A DNA stretch of 6,930 nucleotides from Acetobacter sp. CAG:977 (GCA_000434295.1 HF994919.1:62598-69527); one strand, 5' to 3'; positions 1 through 6,558 are shown, numbered from the stretch's first letter. Numbers and translations are program-made. Notes: generated by a model not told the origin, from the sequence alone.

Positions 1-880
1 CCGTAATAACCTGTTGATAACGGGCGTCTTGAACGTCGCCTGCGGCAAAAACACCCTTGACGCTTGTAAAAGGCAAGCCAGGTTCCGTTACGATAAAGCC
101 TGCGTTATCCAATTCAAGCTGTCCTTTGAAAATATCGGTATTCGGCAAATAACCGATGGCGACAAAAGCTCCGTCTATCAAAAGCTCCGACGTTTCGGCT
201 GTCTTGACGTTCTTTAACGCAAGCCCGGTCAATCCCGCGCCGTCGGGGGTTCCTAAGAACCGTTCAACGACGGTATCGCGGATGATTTTAATTTTAGGGT
301 TGTTAAACAGACGGTCTTGCTGAATTTTTTCCGCTCTGAAAGAATCCCTGCGATGGATTAAAAAAACTTCCTGAGCCAAATTTGACAGGTACAGGGCTTC
401 TTCGACGGCGGCGTTTCCGCCTCCGATGACGGCGACTTTTTTATTGCGATAGAAAAAGCCGTCGCACGTTGCACAGTAAGAAACGCCTTTGCCGCGCAAA
501 TCGTCTTCGCCCGGAGCCCCCAACGTTCTTGCCGAAGCCCCCGTTGCAATAATCATGACATCACAGGTATAGACGTCTCCCGAATCCAGCGTGCACGAAA
601 ACGGGCGTTTTGAAAAATCAACGCGAACCGCCGTATCGTAAACGATTTCGGCTCCGAAGCGTTCGGCTTGTTCCTGCATTTTGCCGACCAATTCCGTCCC
701 GCCGATTTCTTCGGGAAATCCGGGATAGTTTTCAACGAAAGAAGTTGTCGTGATTTGTCCGCCCAACTGCATTCCTGCGATAATGACGGGGTTTAACGAC
801 GCCCTTCCGGCGTAAATGGCCGCCGTATAGCCTGCGGGGCCCGATCCGAGAATAAGTAGCTTGACGTGTTTTTCTGCCAT
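1..880 (-). CDS. trxB: Thioredoxin reductase, C-terminus cut by window edge
   Basis: Flavoenzyme that passes electrons from NADPH through FAD to thioredoxin in the cytoplasm. The reverse strand reads without interruption for 293 codons from the ATG at 880 and leaves at base 1. Visible landmarks are the FAD-binding GSGPAG (residues 12-17), the redox-active CATC disulfide in YCATCDG (136-139), the NADPH-binding GGGNAA (153-158) with HRRD just after, GYLPNT (243-248) and the second FAD motif AGDVQD (280-285). This order, with the NADPH domain inserted in the FAD domain and CxxC in the middle, is that of low-molecular-weight bacterial TrxB. The family is about 310-320 residues, so some 20-30 are missing to the left. 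AAAGGA lies 8-9 bases before the ATG and supports this start. No defect is seen. The gene is noticeably more GC-rich than the SIR2 gene beside it and looks like core chromosome. Confidence 0.96.
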   Translation of the reverse strand, partial: MAEKHVKLLILGSGPAGYTAAIYAGRASLNPVIIAGMQLGGQITTTSFVENYPGFPEEIGGTELVGKMQEQAERFGAEIVYDTAVRVDFSKRPFSCTLDSGDVYTCDVMIIATGASARTLGAPGEDDLRGKGVSYCATCDGFFYRNKKVAVIGGGNAAVEEALYLSNLAQEVFLIHRRDSFRAEKIQQDRLFNNPKIKIIRDTVVERFLGTPDGAGLTGLALKNVKTAETSELLIDGAFVAIGYLPNTDIFKGQLELDNAGFIVTEPGLPFTSVKGVFAAGDVQDARYQQVIT

Positions 881-1223
881 ACGGTTTTTCCTTTAAACAA
901 AAATGAATTAAGCCTTTGTAATATGTTTTTTCTTTTCAGACAATGACTTTGACAAATATGCCTATTTCTTTTCACTGCCCAAAATTAAAAATTCCCGTAT
1001 TTTTGTCTTTTCATATTGAAATTCTCCTTTTATCCGAATTTAAGCCGCAGAAGGTTTCGTATCCTTTCTTGAATTTTCAAAGCTGAAAAAAATACAAGGA
1101 TTGGTTTTAAAGCATCTGGAGAATTTTTAAAGGATTGCCAAGGGGATATAAAAGCTGTACTTTTTAAAGAAGTGATTTCATCCTTTAAAAACGCAATTTT
1201 TAATATTGTTTAGAAGGGCAGAA
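881..1223. other. Intergenic stretch with short decayed or leader-like reading frames
   Basis: No convincing gene is present. On the minus strand a very good ribosome site (AAAGGAGAAT, about 1021-1030) precedes an ATG at 1014 that opens a frame of only nine residues (MKRQKYGNF, stop at 985-987). It could be a leader peptide or the start of a broken gene upstream of trxB. On the plus strand a frame of 46 codons is open from 1073 to a TAG at 1211-1213 but has no usable start. It ends 10 bases before the next ATG, the spacing of an operon junction, so it may be the tail of a lost gene. I could not identify the product of either. No clear sigma-70 promoter for trxB or for the SIR2 gene stood out. 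Confidence 0.4.
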
Positions 1224-1280
1224 ATGGCAGAAAAAAATAACGCGAACGTCGGTTTTGAAAAACAAATTTGTGCTGATTAA
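1224..1280 (+). pseudogene. N-terminal stub resembling type I restriction methyltransferase HsdM
   Basis: An ATG preceded by a good ribosome site (AGAAGGG, about 1212-1218) opens an 18-residue frame, MAEKNNANVGFEKQICAD, that stops at TAA 1278-1280. From family knowledge, HsdM subunits of type I restriction-modification systems often begin with a very similar run: M-x-E/K-K-N-x-A-N-L/V-GFE-K-x-I/L-W, then A-A-D. The match breaks exactly where a conserved Trp would follow (here Cys) and the frame then ends, so this looks like the start of an hsdM whose remaining several hundred codons were deleted. The intact ribosome site means it may still be translated and couple to the SIR2 gene whose ATG is 15 bases further on. 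Alternative: a genuine leader peptide with chance resemblance. The similarity is recalled, not searched. Confidence 0.5.
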
Positions 1281-1295
1281 AACAGTGAGGTTATT

Positions 1296-2303
1296 ATGTC
1301 TAAAGTTTTCTTTCTGGGAGCCGGTTTTTCAAAAGCGTTAAACGATAACTTTCCGTTATTAACAGATTTAATGAATGAAAATGGAAATGAAAATATTCAA
1401 AATTACTTGGGGAAGGGCTCTCTCAAAACACATTACGATGAACTTTCTACGACAATAAAAGAAAACGTTGAAGAGCTTTTAACATACCTTTCAACCGATC
1501 TTCCTTGGAAATCAGACATAACAAAGCACGCGAACGAAGCGTTATATTTCGCCATAAGTGATTTCATATCAAAAAAATTTATCAAATTAAGCAGTGAAAC
1601 CCAAACAAACCAAGACATATTTAACGGTTTCGCACGATATATTTTAAACAGACACGGTGAATATAATTTTATTACATTAAATTATGATACTTTATTGGAA
1701 GACCTTTTGATAAAAAATTGTCCTCAAGAAAACAAGTTCGAGTATGAAGATTTTTATCAATATCCGATGTCAACATTGAATTCAAGAACAGGAGATCCAA
1801 AATGGGGGCGTTCTAAACATACCGATACAGCGCCTAAGATATTAAAATTACACGGTTCTGCCAACTGGTTTTGGGCGGGAACGTCTCCCGCTGACAATAT
1901 ATATTACTCAAACGGGAATGAAAGCGATACCGTAAAAGCAGGATTAAAACCTTATATTATTCCCCCGGTAATGGATAAAAACGCTTTTTATAATCATATA
2001 GCCATACGCTTTTTGTGGCAGAGCGCAGAACAGTTATTAAAAGAAGCAAATGAAATTTATATCGTAGGTTTTTCCTTTCCTCCTACGGATATATCAGTCA
2101 GATTTTTATTTAAATCAGCTCTTCGGAACAGTCAGGCAAAAATTTTTATTATAAATTCCGATAAAATGGGAAAATTAAAAAAACGGTATGAAGAGATCTT
2201 TAAAGAAAATTGTGTTACGGATTATACATATACCGGCAACAAAAAGGTCTTTGAACGTTTTATCCGAGGAAACAGCTTTATTCATAAGCACATAATTTCC
2301 TGA
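1296..2303 (+). CDS. SIR2-like domain protein, probable anti-phage NAD-targeting protein
   Basis: The 335-residue protein has the SIR2-like (SIR2_2) layout: a dinucleotide-binding start FFLGAGFSKAL with GAGFS at residues 8-12, TLNYD at 127-131 (the sirtuin NxD position, N129 and D131), KLHGSANW at 184-191 (catalytic-type H186), IIPP at 221-224, and GFSFPPTD at 258-265 closing the Rossmann fold, followed by FIINSD. SIR2 domains in defence systems hydrolyse NAD+ to starve an infected cell; that role is inferred here from family membership. The residues needed for catalysis seem kept. The domain takes up almost the whole protein, with no partner domain (Argonaute, TPR or HerA) fused or adjacent. 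The ATG is preceded by GTGAGG (1285-1290). The gene is clearly more AT-rich than trxB and ycjX, suggesting recent transfer. It follows an hsdM-like stub, as in type I restriction loci that host extra defence genes. Confidence 0.85.
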   Translation: MSKVFFLGAGFSKALNDNFPLLTDLMNENGNENIQNYLGKGSLKTHYDELSTTIKENVEELLTYLSTDLPWKSDITKHANEALYFAISDFISKKFIKLSSETQTNQDIFNGFARYILNRHGEYNFITLNYDTLLEDLLIKNCPQENKFEYEDFYQYPMSTLNSRTGDPKWGRSKHTDTAPKILKLHGSANWFWAGTSPADNIYYSNGNESDTVKAGLKPYIIPPVMDKNAFYNHIAIRFLWQSAEQLLKEANEIYIVGFSFPPTDISVRFLFKSALRNSQAKIFIINSDKMGKLKKRYEEIFKENCVTDYTYTGNKKVFERFIRGNSFIHKHIIS

Positions 2304-2320
2304 TATGCCGCTTTTCCCAT

Positions 2321-2352
2321 AAAAAAGAACCCGTTGAAAACAATGGGTTCTT
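2321..2352 (-). terminator. Intrinsic terminator behind the tRNA remnant
   Basis: Read on the minus strand, AAGAACCC...GGGTTCTT forms a 12-pair stem with one mismatch and a four-T loop, followed by a run of T (the A run at 2321-2326 on plus). The two arms are 2325-2336 and 2341-2352. It sits 8 bases beyond the tRNA CCA end, the usual place for a tRNA gene's own terminator. On the plus strand no T run follows, so it would not stop the SIR2 transcript well. Confidence 0.8.
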
Positions 2353-2360
2353 GTCCAAAA

Positions 2361-2378
2361 TGGCGGAGGACGTGGGAT
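2361..2378 (-). other. tRNA 3'-end fragment, likely attachment-site scar
   Basis: The minus strand carries ATCCCACGTCCTCCGCCA, read from 2378 to 2361. It can be parsed as the end of a T-loop, a T-stem half (CCCAC), a seven-base acceptor half (GTCCTCC), discriminator G and CCA. The rest of the tRNA is absent: no matching GGAGGAC acceptor strand occurs about 70-90 bases upstream, and the T-stem partner GTGGG is missing. A G discriminator and GGAG-type acceptor suggest tRNA-Ser, but this is a guess. A 3' tRNA fragment that keeps its terminator but not its 5' part is what remains at the far end of an element integrated into a tRNA gene. If so, the element body would lie at higher coordinates. Confidence 0.6.
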
Positions 2379-2452
2379 AATCCCCCGGAGAGATGCGTTT
2401 TTGTTGAAAATCAATCAGATACACCGCAAAAATTCCCCGCCAGTCCGATTTT

Positions 2453-2500
2453 ATTAGCAATTTCATTAGCAAATCCATTAGCAGTTTCATTAGCAGTTTT
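2453..2500. repeat. Four tandem 12-bp repeats
   Basis: Four adjacent 12-base units start at 2453, 2465, 2477 and 2489, each beginning ATTAGCA and ending in TTTC, ATCC, TTTC and TTTT. On the minus strand one open frame (2512 down to a TGA at 2411-2413) turns each unit into a four-residue repeat of the form x-x-Ala-Asn, as in KTANETANGFANEIANK. It has no start codon. The repeats may be the tail of a decayed protein, or iterated binding sites near the end of an integrated element, since the tRNA scar lies only 75 bases away. Confidence 0.75.
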
Positions 2501-2510
2501 TATACGATAA

Positions 2511-2676
2511 CGTCATTTTGTATTTCGTGTAAAGAGTGTGCTTAAAAAAGATATTGCCTTCGACGGTTTTAAAGCTGTTGCACGGGGATACGACCGTTTA
2601 GGTCGGCAACGTTTTAAAAGTCCTGAACGTTCTTGAACACAGACGCAAAAACTGGTTTAAATCGGCAGAGGAATAA
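2511..2676 (+). pseudogene. Possible frameshifted gene remnant, unidentified
   Basis: Two plus-strand frames join into one plausible peptide if a single extra base near 2601 is skipped. The first, open from 2511, reads through KKDIAFDGFKAVARGYDRL and then goes on to a stop in the wrong frame. The second, from 2602, reads VGNVLKVLNVLEHRRKNWFK and ends SAEE at TAA 2674-2676. The second part has the amphipathic, charged look of a real C-terminus. No start codon or ribosome site is seen and I do not recognise the family. It may equally be chance open frame. Confidence 0.25.
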
Positions 2677-2685
2677 ACAAAACAC

Positions 2686-2705
2686 GCGGAGTACAAACAC
2701 TCCGC
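2686..2705 (-). terminator. Probable terminator of the ycjXF operon
   Basis: A perfect seven-pair hairpin, GCGGAGT (2686-2692) and ACTCCGC (2699-2705), with a six-base loop. On the minus strand it is followed by GTGTTTTGTTT, a T-rich tail. It is the first good terminator downstream of ycjF, with the beta-barrel remnant in between. The plus-strand side lacks a T run. Confidence 0.65.
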
Positions 2706-2731
2706 CTGCTTGTTCTAGCTAAACAGCCTTC

Positions 2732-2848
2732 AAAGTTGTACTTGAAGTTAATCAAGCCGATATGGTCTTGATAATCCTTTTTAAACTTGCCTTCGTAACT
2801 TAACGTAATCTCGGAATCATTCCCGATCGTAATGCCGAAACGGCACTG
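2732..2848 (-). pseudogene. C-terminal remnant of an outer-membrane beta-barrel (autotransporter-like) protein
   Basis: After a stop at 2851-2849 the minus strand is open for 39 residues, beginning QCRFGITIGNDSEITLSYEG and ending INFKYNF at 2732. Alternating polar and hydrophobic residues, two predicted strands and a C-terminal ...YNF are the hallmarks of the last beta-strands of an autotransporter or related beta-barrel. In real proteins the final Phe is the last residue and acts as the signal for barrel assembly. Here the frame runs on past it (GAA GGC TGT...). A one-base loss could explain this, because TTT-TGA would become TTT-GA. There is no start, and the fragment begins right behind the ycjF stop. 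It is a dead tail end left by a deletion or rearrangement. Confidence 0.6.
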
Positions 2849-2858
2849 TTAAAAAAAT

Positions 2859-3803
2859 TTAGTTCGTTTCCTCAATCAGCTTACGTTCTTTGAACATATT
2901 ATAAACCGCTTTGAAGACAACCGTCGTTGACAGTTTGTTTTTATCAGTAAAAGCAACAGGACGGCAGAGTTCCGCGACTTTAATTCCCAATCTGGCGGCA
3001 TACAGCCCGGCAAGCATTCCCTGCCCGATTTTCGCCGAAAATTTTCCAAGCAAGCCGACGCCGAGGGGCGATGCCATATCCGTCAAAAGTTCAGCTCCTC
3101 CTGAAATCATCATATTATGAAATACATTTTTATAAATTTGATATCTAACAGACAATCCCAAATCCATGCCGTAACATTTTGAAATTTGGCGTGTCATGCG
3201 TAAATTCGAAGCAAAAACAAACAACATATCTGTAAAAATAAAAGGACTTGTCGCCGTGAATGCCGCCGCCTGAGAACTGTTCGCGGAAATAATTTTTGCA
3301 ACTTTGCAATCAATGATCGGTTCAAGTATTAATTCGCTGTACGCAGATTTTACGTCCTTTGCCGAAGTATACGAATCCGCCCGCTGCTTCCATTGTGCAA
3401 ATTTGCTGCTTACTTCGGCGTCGCGATTATACTTTTGCCGTGCCAAAAACGAATATGCTTCTGATTTTTCGTTTGTTTCGCGACAATTTTTTCTTCGGCG
3501 AAATGCCATACAAGCGGCGAATTCCCTCATCACGACCAAACCGACCGCCGCCACAGCGAAGCCGATAATGACCAGATAAAACGCTCCTAAAAATATTGAC
3601 GAAGCAAAAGCGTCCCGCAACGTCAAATACCCCTGCAAAACAAGAAATAATGTAAAAGAAACCGCAATAAGAAATTTCGAATTTTTATACCACGGCGACC
3701 TTGACGGCATTACTATCGGCTCCAAGATCAAGTCCGCTGTTTTGTCATGTTGAATCATATCCTCGGTAACATTGATTGTTTTTAACTTTCGCTTTTCCGT
3801 CAT
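2859..3803 (-). CDS. ycjF: YcjF-like DUF697 inner-membrane protein
   Basis: A protein of 314 residues. Two hydrophobic segments lie near the N-terminus (about residues 44-62 and 68-92), followed by a basic stretch (FRRRKN). The long C-terminal part matches the DUF697 pattern, with glycine- and alanine-rich helices such as GLLGKFSAKIGQGMLAGLYA. This is the layout of E. coli YcjF. Family members sit beside ycjX; in E. coli the pair lies near the phage-shock genes and is stress-linked, but the biochemical role is unknown. I place the start at 3803: GGAG (3813-3816) lies 9 bases ahead, and the ATG comes one base after the ycjX stop (TGA-T-ATG), so translation is likely coupled. An in-frame ATG 11 codons earlier (3836) would overlap ycjX and lacks as good a site. 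The membrane segments suggest it anchors YcjX activity at the inner membrane. Confidence 0.88.
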   Translation of the reverse strand: MTEKRKLKTINVTEDMIQHDKTADLILEPIVMPSRSPWYKNSKFLIAVSFTLFLVLQGYLTLRDAFASSIFLGAFYLVIIGFAVAAVGLVVMREFAACMAFRRRKNCRETNEKSEAYSFLARQKYNRDAEVSSKFAQWKQRADSYTSAKDVKSAYSELILEPIIDCKVAKIISANSSQAAAFTATSPFIFTDMLFVFASNLRMTRQISKCYGMDLGLSVRYQIYKNVFHNMMISGGAELLTDMASPLGVGLLGKFSAKIGQGMLAGLYAARLGIKVAELCRPVAFTDKNKLSTTVVFKAVYNMFKERKLIEETN

Positions 3804-3804
3804 A

Positions 3805-5157
3805 TCAATTTTCTCCGAGTATGAATTTGATAACATTAAACATTTCTATGTTCGGCAAATCGCCGTTTTCATTCATCCGCAGAGGGGACAGCGGAGGTAT
3901 TCCGTCGAATTCAGAACATTTTTCTTTAAATTCGTTTATCCGTGCCTGCGTCAGCATTTCAGGCAACTCGACCCCTTGTTTACCGTTTGGAAAATAATAA
4001 CAAGCCGCATCATCCGATTTATTAATTTTCTGAACGGAAACTGCCGCGACAGAACGATAAGCAACATCTGCTTTTTGCAGGAATGTTTTTTCCGCCGCTT
4101 CGGCAACGGCACTTTTCAAAATCCCCGTCAAAGCTTCAATTCGTTTTTCTTCATATGAAACGTAATCTGCTTTTGTCGCGACAAACAGCACCTGATCGAT
4201 TTTAAAAGAATTCAGCAATCTCGCGACAAAACCGTTTCGACGACCGTAAGAAAAGTTTTTCAGGAGCTCGCCCAAAGTAAATTTTAAATCGTTCCATGCC
4301 GTCACTCCTTTTTGCAGAGAACGCAAACAATCCACAAGAACGATTTGTTTGTTCAGATTTTTAAAATGCCTGTAAAACGGTTCAACTTTTTCAATTTTGT
4401 ACCTGTTATAGCGTTCTTCCAATTTTTTGAACAACGCGTTCTCGTTTTTTTGTTCGTCGTCCCACACCCACGGAAAAAAATTAACAAGAGTATAAATATC
4501 GCTTTTTGTGTCCGGCATTACGAAACGTCCGGGCTGTAAATACTCAAAGCCTTTGTTTTTAAGATCATGAAGCCAAAGACGATATTGATCGGCGATTTCC
4601 AGAACGTTTTCATTATCACTACATCCTTTATCCGCCAGCTTTTTTGCGCTAACCGCCCAATCCGGCAAACGATTGCCCGTGCAGCTCAAATATTCTTTGA
4701 CGGTTTGGCTCCACTCCCAAAAAGACTGCTCAAGCAAAGGCAAATCCAACAGCCATTCCCCCGGATAATCCACGATTTCCAGATACAAATCGTTTCTTCC
4801 GTCATTGATTTTCAAACAGATTTCACTTTTATCAACGGTTGAAGGCGGCCATTCGGGAACGTTTTTTTTAAAACATGCAATATTTTCTTCGTACCGAAAT
4901 CGCTTCCCGTCCTTAGGAAAATCAGGTTCGAACGAAACGCTTAAAGCGGCATCGCGCAACAAATGATAAATCAAAGACGTGATAAATGTCGTTTTTCCGC
5001 TACCGGACAACCCCGTCACACCTAATCGTATGCGATTAACAAGCCATTTATCTTTGAACAGCTCTGTCTGCTTATCAACATAAGGAAGGATGTCTTCTTT
5101 CAACACGCGCTCGCCTTCTGCAAGCAAGGATTTGGAAAAAGTCTTAAAATCAATCAC
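3805..5157 (-). CDS. ycjX: YcjX-family P-loop GTPase-like protein (DUF463)
   Basis: A 450-residue protein with a Walker A/G1 loop GLSGSGKT (residues 49-56), a Walker B/G3-type EIVDYPGEW (DYPG at 130-133) and TKAD (328-331) in the G4 position after a hydrophobic strand (QVLFVA). This pattern identifies the YcjX/DUF463 family, which is about 450-480 residues long, so the gene looks complete. Members bind and hydrolyse nucleotides and are co-transcribed with ycjF; the cellular task is not settled. The start is GTG (5157-5155) with AAGGA about 7 bases ahead (5166-5170). No ATG offers a better site. The gene is transcribed away from cas1, from a shared 185-bp intergenic region, and leads straight into ycjF. 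It is presumably core genome, marking the left border of the CRISPR module. Confidence 0.92.
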   Translation of the reverse strand: MIDFKTFSKSLLAEGERVLKEDILPYVDKQTELFKDKWLVNRIRLGVTGLSGSGKTTFITSLIYHLLRDAALSVSFEPDFPKDGKRFRYEENIACFKKNVPEWPPSTVDKSEICLKINDGRNDLYLEIVDYPGEWLLDLPLLEQSFWEWSQTVKEYLSCTGNRLPDWAVSAKKLADKGCSDNENVLEIADQYRLWLHDLKNKGFEYLQPGRFVMPDTKSDIYTLVNFFPWVWDDEQKNENALFKKLEERYNRYKIEKVEPFYRHFKNLNKQIVLVDCLRSLQKGVTAWNDLKFTLGELLKNFSYGRRNGFVARLLNSFKIDQVLFVATKADYVSYEEKRIEALTGILKSAVAEAAEKTFLQKADVAYRSVAAVSVQKINKSDDAACYYFPNGKQGVELPEMLTQARINEFKEKCSEFDGIPPLSPLRMNENGDLPNIEMFNVIKFILGEN

Positions 5158-5227
5158 TTCTTTGTCCTTTAAAACAGGCTATTAACACGAACAGAATAAG
5201 ACAAACGCCCTTTCAGGAATTTTTACC

Positions 5228-5236
5228 ATTCTAGCA
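5228..5236 (-). promoter_or_regulatory. Extended -10 promoter for ycjXF
   Basis: The minus strand reads TGCTAGAAT, an extended -10 (TGn plus TAGAAT, five of six to TATAAT), about 70 bases before the GTG start of ycjX. The -35 area is only weakly like TTGACA, which extended -10 promoters tolerate. Predicted start near 5221. Confidence 0.5.
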
Positions 5237-5301
5237 CGAACGGTTGTATTTAATATTTAAAAAAAGATTTTATTTTAAAATTAAGACATCCTTTGTCTTG
5301 T

Positions 5302-5337
5302 TTCTCCTGTTTAAATAAAAAAATCAAAAAAGGAGAA
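5302..5337 (+). promoter_or_regulatory. Hairpin that could mask the cas1 ribosome site
   Basis: The cas1 ribosome site AGGAGAA (5331-5337, five bases before the ATG) is perfectly complementary over seven bases to TTCTCCT at 5302-5308, with a 22-base AT-rich loop. Just upstream is a second hairpin, AAGACA (5283-5288) with TGTCTT (5294-5299). Together they could make a leader that limits translation of cas1. A plus-strand promoter is not clear: TTGTAT (5244-5249) with an AT-rich -10 about 18 bases on is only a weak candidate. Confidence 0.4.
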
Positions 5338-5342
5338 TAAAT

Positions 5343-6242
5343 ATGTCCTGGCGTATCATTAAAATTGAAACAAGCGGAAAGCTGTCATTTCAGAACAATC
5401 AATTGCGTTATGATAATTACGTCTCACAAGAATCCCTTTTCTTTCCGACGGAAGACATCGCGGTTTTAATTTTAGAAAGTTTGCAAATTTCCCTAACATC
5501 CGCATTAATTTCGGAATTATCGGAAAAATCGGTAACGATCATTTTTTGCAACGGAAAGCACAGACCTGTCAGCGTATTGTCGCCGATCGGGAAACCGTTT
5601 CGCCAAACTGAAACCGCTTTTTTACAAATCGGCATGACGCAATCAATGTGCAACCGCCTTTGGCAAAGGAACATACGTCAAAAAATCCTAAATCAAAGTT
5701 TTGTTTTAAAATCGGTCTCGCCTGAAACTGCGCGCCTTTTAAAAGAAATCTCGGAACGCCGAACGATTGAAGAAAACGATGTCGCAGAATCAAGGGCTGC
5801 CCGCATATACTGGCAGAACCTTTTCTCCGAAAGTTTTGTTCGTCATCACGAAGACGCGACGAATGCGGCATTAGATTACGGTTATGCGATTATCCGCAAT
5901 GTACTGATCAACCGAATAGCCGCCCACGGATTGATACCGTGCCTAGGCATTCATCATCACAGCGTTTTAAATAATTTTAATTTAGCAGATGACCTGATAG
6001 AGCCGTACCGACCGTTTATAGACCGTACCGTATTTTTATTTCCGCCGCAAGACGACGACATTCTGACAAAAGAAATGAGGGAAAGATTAATTTCCGTTTT
6101 AAAGGCTCCCTGTTTTATCGACGGTCAAAAAACGATCGTTTTAAATGCGATTGATCGGACGGTATGTTCATTTATCAAGGCGATTAAAGAAAAAAACGCG
6201 GAATATTTTTTATTTCCTGAATTTATCAAAGATGACGAATAA
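5343..6242 (+). CDS. cas1: Type II CRISPR integrase Cas1
   Basis: The metal-dependent integrase that, with Cas2, inserts new spacers beside a CRISPR leader. At 299 residues it has the length of type II Cas1, and it opens with MSWRII, typical of that branch. The N-terminal beta domain contains VLILES and the ALISEL...IIFCN segment. The catalytic set is all present: E149 in VAESRAARIYW, H205 in GIHHHSVLNNFNLADD and E220 in DLIEPYRP. A strong ribosome site AGGAGAA lies 5 bases before the ATG. cas2 overlaps its end by 11 bases, so the two are translated together. The usual cas9 upstream of type II cas1 is absent: the neighbour is ycjX, pointing the other way, so cas1 is the first gene of its transcript. 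The gene looks intact and active. Confidence 0.95.
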   Translation: MSWRIIKIETSGKLSFQNNQLRYDNYVSQESLFFPTEDIAVLILESLQISLTSALISELSEKSVTIIFCNGKHRPVSVLSPIGKPFRQTETAFLQIGMTQSMCNRLWQRNIRQKILNQSFVLKSVSPETARLLKEISERRTIEENDVAESRAARIYWQNLFSESFVRHHEDATNAALDYGYAIIRNVLINRIAAHGLIPCLGIHHHSVLNNFNLADDLIEPYRPFIDRTVFLFPPQDDDILTKEMRERLISVLKAPCFIDGQKTIVLNAIDRTVCSFIKAIKEKNAEYFLFPEFIKDDE

Positions 6243-6558
6243 CTGTCAAAACAAGAGATTGATGGTCTTTTTTGATCTGCCGACAATCAGCCGTGAAGAA
6301 CGGCGTGCGGCGGCAGGATTTAGAAAAGAGTTAATCGGCAACGGTTTTTCTATGATGCAGTATTCCGTTTATACGCGTTATTGTCATAGTGATTCGGTTG
6401 TAAAGACTCACATGATGCGTTTAAAGAGATATGTTCCTTCAAACGGCTGTGTTCGAGCGTTGATTATCACGGAACATCAGTTTAAAAGCATGGAAATTTT
6501 AGCCGGAGAATCGTCCAAGCAAGAACAAAACGCTCCCCGCCAGCTGTCTTTTTTATGA
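6232..6558 (+). CDS. cas2: Type II CRISPR adaptation protein Cas2
   Basis: A 108-residue ferredoxin-fold protein that dimerises between two Cas1 dimers to measure and hold incoming spacer DNA. The first strand MVFFDLP (residues 11-17) carries the conserved Asp at 15. Next come the helix REERRAAAGFRKEL, then GFSMMQYSVYTRYC, which is characteristic of type II Cas2, the VRALIITEHQF strand and a C-terminal QLSFL. The ATG at 6232 overlaps the cas1 stop (ATGACGAATAA), giving direct coupling. No strong ribosome site is seen, so an internal ATG at 6262 is possible but would leave almost nothing before the first strand. A longer frame from 6145 lies inside cas1 and is not supported. No effector gene follows within the window; CRISPR-like repeats begin 45 bases after the stop. 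Confidence 0.93.
   Translation: MTNNCQNKRLMVFFDLPTISREERRAAAGFRKELIGNGFSMMQYSVYTRYCHSDSVVKTHMMRLKRYVPSNGCVRALIITEHQFKSMEILAGESSKQEQNAPRQLSFL

Noticed and set aside
793..975. Minus-strand open frame overlapping the start of trxB
   Set aside because: It runs out of frame through the trxB N-terminus, which is unmistakable in the other frame.
2321..2352. Terminator for the SIR2 gene on the plus strand
   Set aside because: The hairpin is right, but on plus it is followed by GTCC rather than a T run; the T run is on the minus side only.
2361..2455. A complete tRNA gene on the minus strand
   Set aside because: Only the 3' 18 bases are present. No matching acceptor 5' strand, D-arm or anticodon arm is found within 95 bases.
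3804..3836. Longer ycjF start at 3836
   Set aside because: It would overlap ycjX by about 30 bases, and the ATG at 3803 has a well-spaced GGAG and lies one base after the ycjX stop.
5283..5299. Rho-independent terminator between ycjX and cas1
   Set aside because: The six-pair stem is AT-rich and is not followed by a solid T run on either strand; treated as part of the cas1 leader instead.
6145..6231. N-terminal extension of cas2
   Set aside because: It lies wholly inside cas1 in another frame, and Cas2 proteins start close to the first strand (MVFFDLP).
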